From Asterias amurensis (Eukaryota; Echinodermata; Asteroidea; Forcipulatida; Asteriidae), in NCBI RefSeq assembly GCF_032118995.1, contig NC_092656.1, forward strand, positions 23,022,965-23,086,964: 64,000 bases of DNA, given 5' to 3'. This document shows positions 1 to 11,300 of this stretch, in pieces. A program made the translations under genes and the position numbers. The notes under the pieces were generated by a model. That model saw only the letters and a list, made by a program, of their open reading frames with translations. It ran no database searches and was not told where the DNA came from. Each line of letters starts with the position of its first letter. Positions within the stretch are counted from its first letter, which is position 1.

Positions 1-1489
1 AATACAAGTTTCTCGAAGAATTACGACAAAGTTGCGCACTAAGGGGCATCGAGTGTTTACGAACTATAAATATAAAGTTATTCTTTTTAAAATAAACTTT
101 TTGTTCTAAAACATTATGGTTGATATAGTTTGAAATAACAGCCCTTGAGATGACTTGTGTACAAGTAATTTTAAGAGTTATGTAATAATAAAAAATTGCA
201 CCCAAAAGTGCACATTTTTTTCTTTCAATATAAACAAATAACAGAAGAACGTTTTAAAGACAATTATATGTGATATTATCTTCACGATTTAGTATAATAA
301 AACACAAACTCTCGATCCTTAAAATAACTACATCAGACTATTATAGGCTACATGGTGTATACACCACACTTCGTTTCATGGTCCTCCCTTTTCGAGTTTT
401 CTGGTTTCAAAGATACATTTAATGATAACGTCCGGAAAAATTCACCACAATTTAGAACTTCAAAATACTTTTTAGGAAAAAGTACGAACGCTCGTGACGC
501 AAGTGTCGTATAATGTGTGAGGAAAGTACAAGGTGTAGGATTTTAAAATGCTGAGCTCGCATATAAACTCAACAGATTCCCTGTTGCCACGGATGATCGA
601 TAGATATGCATATTATGTCAAGGGTCGGTTAAAAATGAAAAAAAAAGCTGACTTAACAAAATACTTTTTGTTTTATGTATTATACAGATTCTTTTTTATT
701 TTGGCAGTTACTATTATGCCAGTTAATGGTCTATACTATTGGACATCAGCTCACCCTTTCACGAGTTTGGGTGTTTAGTCTTAAGAAAGTAAAACAAATG
801 ACAACAATACAACAACAACGATCTTTAAAACATGCATAGTCCCTACCAGTGAAAAGCACACTTACAGTGCAGCTCACGGAGGCATTAAAATACTAATGGG
901 ATCATAGTCGGACGAAAATGTGTCAATTTATATGAATTATTTCCATGAAATATTCATTGGATAGTCTCCGGAACGTGTGAAATCGACGGAGGTATGATAA
1001 TGAAGTACGTGTACCCGGAGTTTGCAAGCTCCATGCTACACGGAAGATACACAGTATGCCTTGATCTGCTCAGAGCCCAAGGGGGCCCCGTGACTCCGTG
1101 GGGGCCAGCGTGCCTCGATATCCCGTTAGCTATAGCGCCTTCGAGGTGGGCAGCTATAGCAAATCCTAGGGAGGGACAGGGCTAGAATAATATGGACATA
1201 ACAACGATGGAAAGGATGTCATCTAAATATTCGTATTTGTGCAAAAAAAATGACCAACAAAAAAACAGTGCAGCTGTTTCCCGGTTGGCAGTCTATTAAG
1301 CACAGAACCAAAATGGCCGTTCACAGTATGTTTTTTTTTTTAAATCGAGGGATCTTTTTTTTTATGGTTTTGACCCACTCTCCCACTTGAAATTTCGACG
1401 TTTAAATATTTAATGGTTCCATATCATAATTCATACATTGGAGAGCAAAGCAATGCCTCAAATGAACTGAAACAGAATATTATTGTAAT
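1..1489. other. AT-rich non-coding stretch, no gene recognised
   Basis: Nothing here could be tied to a gene. Short open frames at 548-778 and 994-1185 have no family resemblance and no splice partners that I could see. A GC-richer patch lies at about 1070-1190. It may be distal flank of the gene that starts near 4-5 kb or end of an unseen upstream gene. Confidence 0.5.
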
Positions 1490-1796
1490 AGATGTTAAAT
1501 TTGCATCGGGGATAAAGAATATTAATTTTTTTTTTTTTTTTTTTTTTTGGGGGGGGTGGGGGGGGGGTTTACCCATACACCGATGTGTGTTAGCACTGTA
1601 TACTCAGTACTTTCCCGAGTCCTGTGTAGCTGCCGGGCAACCTCGGTAGTCTAGTTAGTAAGACACTGCTCTAGAATTGCAAGGGTCGTGGGTTCGAATC
1701 CCACCCGAGTAACATGCCTGTGATATTTTTTCACAGGAATCGGGAAAGTACTGAGTATACAGTGCTAACACACATCGGTGTATGGGTAAAAAACCA
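1490..1796 (+). mobile_element. tRNA-core element with long terminal inverted repeats (TIR-SINE hybrid)
   Basis: The arms at 1568-1618 and 1740-1790 are perfect 51-bp inverted repeats of each other (outer end TTTACCCATACACCGATG). Between them, 1641-1713 looks like a tRNA: an A-box-like TAGTCTAGTTAGTAAG and a canonical B box GGTTCGAATCC, with a matching CCCGAGT acceptor-like 3' side. A short hairpin (CCTGTG...CACAGG, 1717-1737) follows. The outer left flank from 1490 (GATGTTAAATTTGCATC) recurs, inverted, at 36,740-36,776 and at the end of the copy near 4.9 kb, so the mobile unit extends beyond the 51-bp arms. A T-run then a G-run (1529-1566) interrupts the left side. It is a pol III-type SINE core inside a fold-back element; a functional tRNA gene is unlikely. 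Confidence 0.7.
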
Positions 1797-1889
1797 AAAA
1801 AAATAATATTATTGGTTACGAACACTGAAACGCACCCAGTAATCTCAGGTTACTTCCAAGCTATACTCCTGTGTAGAGAGAACCACTTG

Positions 1890-2215
1890 TCACAAAATGC
1901 CATGCTCAAGGAAACAAGTGCCGCGACTGACCAGGCAAGGATTCGAACCAACTTTTTTAACTCACAGAACTTGAGTCCACCGCCCATAATTAGAGACCGC
2001 TCGGCCAAGACCTCTAGACAGGGTATACTTTTGGTAATATTAATTTTGAAAGACATCCTCACGTGGTGTATCCGAACACGTAAGTCTATGAAAAGTTGGT
2101 TTAAATTGGTCATTGAAGTTGCAAGAAAACAAAAAAGCTTCATCTATGCCTGAAGCCAAATTTCTGAGATTCAAATTTTGGGGTGAAACATTACCCCTCT
2201 TTCTAAAGCTACATT
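1890..2215. repeat. Old SINE piece followed by a decayed MITE piece
   Basis: 1895-2010 carries a reverse B-box-like GGATTCGAACC with the phrase CTCAAGGAAACAAGTG typical of the window's tRNA-derived SINEs (compare 40.4 kb and 47.9 kb). 2040-2215 is a diverged part of the MITE family whose best copy is at 26.1 kb (shared phrases around AATTGGTCATTGAAGTTGCAAG). Confidence 0.5.
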
Positions 2216-3990
2216 TCTTTACTGCTTTATATGTCAACAGCTCTTCAGAGCTTTTTACTTAGTAAGATCTAAAGTTTTTATCGTAACTATTGTTGGAAAA
2301 ATTTCCAAAGTACATTCCTGTTAAAACACAACACAAGGTGCTTAAGCTTACGGTTTTACCTACCATCCGAAGGATAATGCATTAATTCTTAGGAGTACTG
2401 ATGCTCAAGGACATATGTGCAATGGCAAGGACCCGAACCCACACTCTTTTTTCAACGCAAATTTGCCTTCTGAGAAAAATATAGGTAATTAAACTGGCTG
2501 GTAATTTTGAGTTTTCAAGATGGCTGCCACCAGTGCTTGTTAAAGTATCGTAACTTTTCCAAAGAACACATTGCAAGACCTTAGCAACATCTTTCTTATG
2601 ATGGGTTTTTTATGTGTGTCAAATTCACTGCTTGATAAAGACATAATTACCCCAAATATTTCCCCTGTCAACAACAAAATTTAAAGCACATTCTTGTTCA
2701 AGAAACAACATTTGTATTAGCCTTCAACCAACTGCATCACAGAAATTGGAATTTTAGAAGCCTCGTGAAAAATATTTACTATCTTCATTTGGGTATTCCA
2801 AATTAAAATTTTACAAAATGAAATGAGAAATTGTAATGACGAAATGACCATGAAACAGGGGGTGGGATGTAATATGTTTTTAGCTCTGGAGTGAAAGTTC
2901 CCAAACGGTATCACAGTGTGCAAGTTTATATGCTAAAATAATAACAATGGACAATGTCATGTATAGCGTTTGGGTTATATAGGCAGTGGATCAAATTTAC
3001 GTCTAGACATTCAATTAAATTTACATTGTAAAGCCTTTTATCTAAGAGTTTATCGCAGAGGGCATTCATCTTTTGATGTTATAGAATAATGGCCTTTATG
3101 CATTGACGTCACCACGACGCCACCTTAAAGGTAAAATGTTATGAAAAAATGATAAAACACACTTCGTCATGCAAGCTGCACACAGGGTGAGCAATGAGCA
3201 AAAGACGAGGGCGCCATCTTCAAATGACGTCATGAAGGTCCATTTTTAGTCGTCTTGTGGGGGTATACCATGCCCATTAAGCAGAGGGTGTGGTGCCCGC
3301 CCATAAAAAAGCAAGAAAAGAAGAAACAGGAGCCTTGACAATGTGATTGCTAAAGAAAAATGAAAAATGCGAGGAAAATGCTACGGAAGCTATACAGTGC
3401 AACCCTTCTTTCTTTTTGTGTATAGAAAGCGCAGTGATCTTTTTTTTTTTTTTTTTTTTTGCGCTATAGAAGAGCTGGTATTATTATTATTATTACCACC
3501 CCCCCCCCCCCGAACAAATTTTGCTTCCCCTGTTATTGTTTTGCAGCTGTTTTAACCATAATAAAATGCCTATGCCTAAATCTATTAACATTATTGGGCT
3601 AAATGTTCAATCTCACCAATGATTTTGTGATGGACAATGGACAAAAATATAGCATTGTTTCTTCTGGGTTTTACAATGTCCATCTAATCTATCACTTTTT
3701 GTGTTGGTAGTTTCGGAGGCTTTGAAGGTATCACAGTTATCCTGTTTTGTTTGCTTCAAAAAACAACCTGCCGAAGTGGGCCCCGTTTGATTTTCAACTA
3801 AATTATAGACCTAGGCCTACATTTCGACTTTGTCTTGATAAGTTATTGTGAAATTATCATGTATATTTTCGATGGACAAAGCAATTGGATTAAGATTTGC
3901 TGCAAGTGTGAAACATGCTTTATTTGCAAACCCCTCTCCGTATGTTGATTTATCACACGCGCGGAGCTTCAATAGGGTGAACAAACTTTT
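2216..3990. other. Non-coding stretch with homopolymers, no gene recognised
   Basis: No exon-like frame was found. A SINE scrap with a reverse B box sits at 2395-2460. Two TGACGTCA (CRE-type) palindromes occur near 3103 and 3224 in an imperfect inverted arrangement with GGCGCCATCTT-like flanks, perhaps a small MITE. A run of about 20 T at 3440-3462 and of 14 C near 3500 are seen. Confidence 0.45.
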
Positions 3991-3999
3991 TACAAACAA

Positions 4000-4153
4000 A
4001 CTTCTGATAAAGGCAAGCCACCACTTGAGGGCGCTGGTAAAAAAAAGTTTGCCCTAAAAAAACGAAAGCGAAAAAGAAACAAGACAACTTCAACGGGTTC
4101 AAGAAAACTTTTCGACGGTTCTTCATGTTCTTAAACAAAACCCTCTGAATGGA
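4000..4153 (+). other. Possible 5' UTR exon of the 5.3-16.3 kb gene
   Basis: The stretch ends in a consensus donor (GTAAGTA at 4154-4160), and an acceptor (CTAAGCAG, ending 5312) lies just ahead of the start codon at 5321. Purine-rich, unique-looking sequence precedes the donor. This is inference only; there is no coding evidence, and the transcript start is unknown. Confidence 0.3.
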
Positions 4154-4492
4154 GTAAGTATAATTTCGTGATATGCATATTAAAGTGCGTTTTACTTGGT
4201 TTGCTTACGTATATTCAAGTCTGTGGTTTTTTTATGCTGCGTTGATTTTTTACTTTTTTAAATTAGTTAGTCATTATTGTATCGATATTGTTTGTACTTT
4301 TATACTTGTTTGTACTTTATAAATAGTCCAATGCCACGGGCTAAATAATTAAATACGGTTCAAAGTCAGGACTTGGATAGAGCTCATTGTTTTTTTATAC
4401 GTGTATTTAAACTAATGGTACCAAATGGACAACAATTTCTGTGAAACGTCGCAAATAAGATTCAGATTCAGATTTGTTAAGTTTAATAATAA

Positions 4493-4578
4493 GATTAAGA
4501 TTAAGAATAAGAAGGCTGAAAAATTAGCTCACTATGATTAAGATTAAGAATAAGAAGGCTGAAAAATTAGCTCACTAT
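4493..4578. repeat. Exact 43-bp tandem duplication
   Basis: 4493-4535 is repeated without change at 4536-4578 (unit starts GATTAAGATTAAGAATAAG and ends GCTCACTAT). It lies in the putative first intron of the unrecognised gene. Confidence 0.85.
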
Positions 4579-4796
4579 CCTTCAGATTTCGTGTTTTCTT
4601 TTCAGAAAAGGTTGAACAAATTCCAATTATTCCAGTTGCTATGCAAAAGAGTACAGGCCGTCAACAGTTAGGACTTGTTATTTTTTAAAATACATAAATA
4701 ATTAACTTACAGTTACAGTACACTACCCTTCTTTCAGCTACAGGGAAGTTAGGGTGCCTATCTACTTTTGGAAAGCATTATAACATTGTCCTGGCT

Positions 4797-4960
4797 AATT
4801 TCAAGGTCGTGGGTTCGAATCCCACCTGAGTAGTCTAGTAGGAGTAATATAGGCCCTGTGTCTGTTAGTTTTTTCACAGAACTCAGGAAAGTACCGAGTG
4901 TACAGTGCTAACACACATCATTGGTGTATATATGAATAAAACCAAAATTTACATCCCTGA
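4797..4960 (+). mobile_element. One-armed copy of the tRNA-core TIR element
   Basis: Starts inside the tRNA-like core (GGTCGTGGGTTCGAATCCC), then has the hairpin and the right arm (AGTACCGAGTGTACAGTGC...), and ends with the outer piece ATGCAAATTTAGCATC. The left arm is missing, as in a 5'-truncated SINE insertion. Confidence 0.65.
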
Positions 4961-5320
4961 TGCAAATTTAGCATCTATTAAATTGTCATGATTAATTGTT
5001 ACAAATTTTTTTTTACTTTTTAAACCTGATTTTCGCAAGGGGGATGTATGTGGGTGCAGATTCTTTGAAATTTCCTTTGGGCCCTATAGGTCAAAAAAAA
5101 AAAAAAGCACCCTTTGTCAAGTTAAAACATTAAGTGTGAAACTTCATTTTCACAGACTACATTACAAATTGGTTGTTCCTTTGGTATAAATTTATGTACA
5201 CTACAATTTTAAAGTTTGTTGAATTGCTTCCCAATCTCATAGCTCAAGACTTTTCAACGCAGACAACCAGCCTATCCTGAAATATTTAAAAGGATGATTT
5301 GATGCTAAGCAGATAACAGC

Positions 5321-8300
5321 ATGGAACTCTCAAATTGGAAACGCAAGAAATCCACTTCAACTGTCATGGATGCTCCAACCGAAGACTCTTCGTCGAATCG
5401 GCCACAACCACAGGAGTTGAGCTTACCATTTATGAGGTAATTAAAGGAATGAAAGCTTGATCAGCAGAGTGTGGGTTCGTTTTCCATTTGTTAATCTATA
5501 AAACATAGATGAGAGCGCTGCATTTTAAAGACAATTTATTGACTTTAAATGTTTGCACACCACGCTGAAAGGAAACCATTAAAGAGGAAATCCTTGGACA
5601 AAATAAAAGCGGAACTATCCCTTAAAGTCTATTCTTTCTAAGCCCTGCATCCTTGGATTATTTGATTTACAAATTTTCTAAAAAGGAATTTAATTTCAGG
5701 TCAGCAAATCAGGGGTAAGGGACGGCAAAGCCTGAAGGAAATCCAATTGTATAATAGATAACGTAAACTCTGCTTGAGTGTATGTAGGTCTAGTGCCGAG
5801 CAGTGGCCTAAATTAACGTCTGTGACTGATACAGATGGCTTCTAGAGCAATGACAAAGCTATACTGCATGGGTAGAAACATTGATCTAAGGCACAGAGGT
5901 ATAACCAAAGCTGTCAAATCAGACATGAGCCTAGCCTTTATTCAAGGCGCTTGTACTTGCTAGATGTGTAATATCTTTGTGAAAACATGCCTTGAATCGG
6001 ATAAATATATGTCAATTCTATTTAGTATTGAAGTACACCTACACACTAAGACAAATGTGATAGATTTTCTCTTAGTTGCTTGCTTAACTCATTTTGATTC
6101 TGGTCTTGTATATAATCAATTCTGGTCTAGTTTTAAAACAAAAAGAGCTACACAAACCCTTTAGTCTTTTCCCTCCAAATTCGGTCCCTTGCTGCAGATC
6201 TTCTTGATTTTAATAAAATTTTGTCAAAGGATTAATTAAACCACTAACCAGGTTCTGTTACAGTTAATTGAATCACATGCGTTGTAACAAACAAAACCTT
6301 TTTAAAAGCTTAGGTAAACATGCACTTTACGAGATCACTCAGTTACCATTTAAAATGTATTTAATTTGTGTAAGTAATCAGCCATGATCTACATTTCCTT
6401 AGAAGACAATTTAATTACTTGTTTAATTGGCCCATTAAATTCTCATAGACCAGTAAAACTGTCCACAGGGTAGTTTAATAACCTAATTAAGGGCTTTATG
6501 CTGTGAGCAATTATTACCTAAAGCACTTACCTAGAAACATGGGACATGAAACCCTCACGAAATTTAATCACGTCCCACATTTAAGCTAACATGTTGGTAC
6601 AAGTACTTAGCGCCCAAAGAAATAATAGTTTATGCTGTAATTCTCTCATCAAATTATAGCTGAGTGATATTCCCTTTTTTTGTTTACATGCGTCTCTGAT
6701 GGGAAGTTGTAAATTGAACATTTCAAGAAGGCGCCTTGGGGTTTGTTACACTTTGTATATCTCATGAATGAATTTACAAAGGTTCCCTGCACATGATGAT
6801 TTAGTGCAAGTCATTGGTAAAACTTTCCTTAGCCGACAATTTGCAGCAACGGTGGTCAAGATTTTTCCAAGGGAACCTGGGGTTTGACCTTGACACCAGT
6901 AACTTGTCTTTTTACATGAGGTACATTATGTAAAGCTTTACAACCTTGCTAGAATTTAACATGGGACCCTTGCTAAAACACTCTCGTTTGAAAGGGGGTA
7001 AATAATGTTTGTACATTTACAGGGCTTCTGCTACTGTGAGACGAGAGAGTCCCCACCTGCCGCCCGACCTGTCCTCCACACAACCAAACACAAACTTCTT
7101 TGATAAGCTTCAAGCTGGCACAAATGAACAGTGGTCATCTAAGCTTGGGTGAGATGTCATTTTTAAGTTGTTTTCTTCAAGTCGTGATAAAAGGGTCCCG
7201 ACCACGTCCCGACCCATGTTTTTTAAGACTAGTGCTAATGACTCTGTTCTCACTTGAACTTAAAGTTATAAACATATAATTATTAGTATACACATTATTA
7301 GTATGCATAAAATAAAAAATCTGTGAAAATTTTGACTCAATTGGTCATCGAACTTGCAAGAAAACAATGGAAGAAAAAGATTGAAGTAATGTAGGTTTAA
7401 AGGGGGAAAAAAAGTAATTTTTTACAAACAAATTGACTCTGAGAAATGCTTTAGTTGTAAAGCCTTTCACAGTAATCTAAAAGCACACAATTCTACGCAA
7501 AAAGTGTTGGGTTTTTTCTTTCATTATTTTCTTGCAACTTTGAAGACCAAGTCAGCCCGAATTTTCACAGGTTTGTTATATTATGCGTATGTTGGGATAC
7601 ACCAGGTGAAGATAAATGGTCTTACCAGAAGTATACACTGCTTTTAATGCTTTTAATCTTTAACCCAACAACTTTTACAATTAATAGATTTCCAATGAAG
7701 CGAAAATGAGTTCACACACTCACAACTTGAAAACAAACATTAAAAATCATAATGGGTTGACGAGGGTTTCAGTGGTTTTGTTAAACAAGTTTTGCATAAA
7801 GACTTACTTAGTAACGAGCAATGGAGAGCTGTTGATAGTATAAAACATTGTGAGAAATGGCTCCCTCTGAAGTAATGTAGTTTTCGAGAAAGAAGTAATT
7901 TTCCTCTAAAATATTTGAATTTGATTTTGAGACCTCAGATTTAAATTTTGAGGTCCCGAAATCAAGCATCTGAAAGCACACTACAGCTTTGTGTGACAAG
8001 GGTATTTTTTCTTCCATTATTATCTCGCAACTTCGACGACCAATCGAGTTCAAACTTTTCGCAGGTTTGTTATTCTATGCATATGTTGAGATACACCAAG
8101 TGAGAAGACTGGTCTTTGACAATTACCAATAGTTGCCAGTGCATTTAAAGGGGCTGTGTGATCAAAGCATGTCTTTGGCTGACATGGAATTATAAATTAC
8201 CCAGTTACTGGTACAGGTGCACGCCCTCCATATGAGTACAAAAATTCATGTACAGCCTCACGCTTGCTTTGATCGTGATGATAGTGCCCCTTTAAAAATG

Positions 8301-11300
8301 AAGTACTTGGATTTTCACTTACATTTCTTTCTTCAACAATTTTTCAGTTCTCACTTGTCTTCAAACCCTTCTAGTGTTGTTGATCGCCAAGTCGGACTGG
8401 TAAATATTATTTAGATATTTTACTCACAATCCAATCATGTATGCTTACAAAGGGACTGCAGGGACCATGCACAACTTGTGGTTTTTTTTCTTCAGTTTCC
8501 TGAAGTTGACTAGAGCAAGCTATTTGAAGCAGTGAGACCAATAAAGAACTCATTCCCCAGCAGTAAAGTTAATAATGAGAAGTCCCCTCGATCCACTTAG
8601 CACAAGTAGTAGTCCCTGCCAATTTCCCTACCTTCCAACCAAGTAGTAGTAGTAAATAACCGGGACAGTTCTTTATAGAACTGAGAGATCTCCCCATTCC
8701 AGTAAAATCTACTCCACAGGAGTAGAATAAATATCAAGACAAGTCCTCAAAAGGAACATAATCTACCCAGCAATTAGATACACTGTACTGGTATTACTGC
8801 ACACCAAATATTGATACCTCATGCAATGCCTCAAATCCCATATTTTTTTTATTTTTTTTAAAGGTCATGGAAGCTCAAAACATTCAAATTAAATCTGAAA
8901 ATAAGCCTTTTCAATTAAACTCAAAGCTTGCAGGAAATGTGGTTTCCAGAAACCCTAATCCTGGCTCCAAGGAGGGCCAACTGTTTCTCAAGAGGGTGAG
9001 GCCGGATCTCCCTGAGCCCAACAAGTTACGCAGCAAGTCCAAGAAATCCAACAAGAGGAGACCGTCTTCACACACAGCTTGGAACATCAGTGAACACATA
9101 GCACAACTCAAGCACAAATGCCAGGACTTCAACTTGTAAGTTTGCTTTAAAAGCTACAGACATTTCATTTCATTTATTTTGGTTGTGAAGCTAAGTACTC
9201 GTCTAAAAAGCGGACTTAATTACTTTGCTACCCTAGAACCCACTGGAGAGAAGACAAGGAAGGAAGTTGCAGTTTTAGATGTGGGAGGAAAACCTTAGAG
9301 AAATATTATAGGGAAACACACACAGTCAGCTATAGGGACTGACAACCCAACCCACAAGTGTCCCTGTTGGGATTCGAACTGGGGGGTCTTCAAGGTGGAA
9401 TTTGGGGAAAGATACCACAATGCCGACCCGACCACCCTTTGGTTTTTAGCAGCTCTTTGTACCTAGGGCTCGATTTTAACAAAGAGCCAAGATTCATCTA
9501 AAATGCGAATCAATCTTTACTGCTTATCAAAGTGTGATTAAAATACAAATCACTATGGCAATAATAACAACTCATCCTATGATGAATCATAGTGCTTTGT
9601 GAAACCATGGCCAGGTCTAAATCAACACAGACCAAGCGACTGGGTGTTGCTTTTTTCTCAAGTTGAATGCTACATCAGTTTTGTTTCTTTGCAAATCTTT
9701 TTCATTTACGGTTCATTTAAACGTTTTATCCAAAGCTTAAAAATGTACTATTGCTATAAAGAGACATAAAGCAAACATTTTGTGCTCTCCAATCAATTGA
9801 TTCACCCTGACAAATTGGCTGACATTTCCATAAACGTTATTTCCTCACACATGAATGATGTTCAGACGTGCGTTTAACACAGAGCGACATTTAGGTATAG
9901 GCATTTAACAAACTGATGTATGTGATGTGACATTTTAGCAACAAGAGTATACATGGTAGTCACTTAAAGGTCAAACACAGCAGGCAAACTCACATACTTG
10001 ATATTATTTTACTGCATGGAATTTAAAGGAACATTACAAATTAATAAGAAACAAAAATCGTGAAGATCACAGATTTATATAAAACTTGCACTTGCTAATG
10101 ATAATAGTAGAAAACATCCCTTGAAAAATTTCTGTCTGAAATTTTATATTTAATGAGAAACAAATAATCTAATTTCGCGTTCAGAGTTTATCGCTCAGTG
10201 AGCGTTTATTCATTAGTTTTTGGCATTGATGCATTGCATAATTTGTAATCGGTTTTTCACTATTCTCTCATGACCCAGATGGCTGTTCGATCTCATACTT
10301 CTACAGGTTTCACAGTGTATGAATATGGTGGATTACACAAGTGCTTACAATGCCAGCAACTTTTTTGTGCAAAACCAATTCTGTAATATTCCTTTAAGTG
10401 ACTATCGAAAGCGTTGTTGCTTTCAAACAAATGTTGCCCTTACAAAAAAGTTCTATACAACTCAGAAGGTTTATAGAGCTCTATATAGCTCTACAGAAAT
10501 CCTGAAAATCTATAAAAAGTAAAGCAAAAATCTGTTGAATAATTATTTGCTATAGCTTTCTACAGAAATCTAGGAGCAACTTCTCTATAGAGAAAGTTCT
10601 CTATAGAATTCTGACAAAGATCGAAGCAAATTGTCAGTAGAGAAAATCTTTAATAGAAATCTACAAAGTAGAAACATTTCTATCAAAGATTTATATAAAA
10701 CTGAGCTCCCATAGGATTTCAACTTAAGACCTTATAAGATTCTTAAAGATTCTTCAGGTTCAATCAAGTATCAAATTTCATGACGAAAAAAATAAATTCA
10801 TAATGCCCTCAGAGAATTGGCCAATGCACCTCTATACTACATGGCAAAAATGTTGCTGTCGTTGCCAACAAATTCTGTGCTAACGTTGCATGTTTTAATG
10901 GCTATAAATAGAATTGTGCATGGGTACCCAGGCCTCAAATTGCAAGGAAATCTCTACTAGTTTTCAGGTCCAAAGTCTCTCTGGGTTAGAGAGGTTTCTT
11001 TCTATTCCGCTGAACTTTTCAAAAGAGTTTAGGCTCCAAGTACTTATTTATACTGTAAGTGTGGTTGAAAAAACACTACACTGCAGGACTTATGTTTAGC
11101 TGTGGCAGAGCTCAAATTTTAAACTGAACAACAGGAGACAGAGGCTAGTTTTTTTAGCATAGGGTCAGTACACTCAAGACACTAGTCAGGTAGTCTTGTG
11201 TTTTTGATAGCGCTTCAGTAACGCTTCTTACGTTCATGTTAGTCCATTGTGTTTGTCTGAGCATGCCTACCACAAGCTGTGGCTTTTCTGGCTATGCCCC

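Noticed and set aside
548-1185. Two short frames near the left edge as an upstream gene
   Set aside because: No homology, no phased splice partners, ordinary for AT-rich DNA.
1641-1713. Possible tRNA gene
   Set aside because: A and B boxes are present, but arm pairing is incomplete, it sits inside a 51-bp inverted repeat, and a truncated copy exists at 4.8 kb; it is a SINE core.
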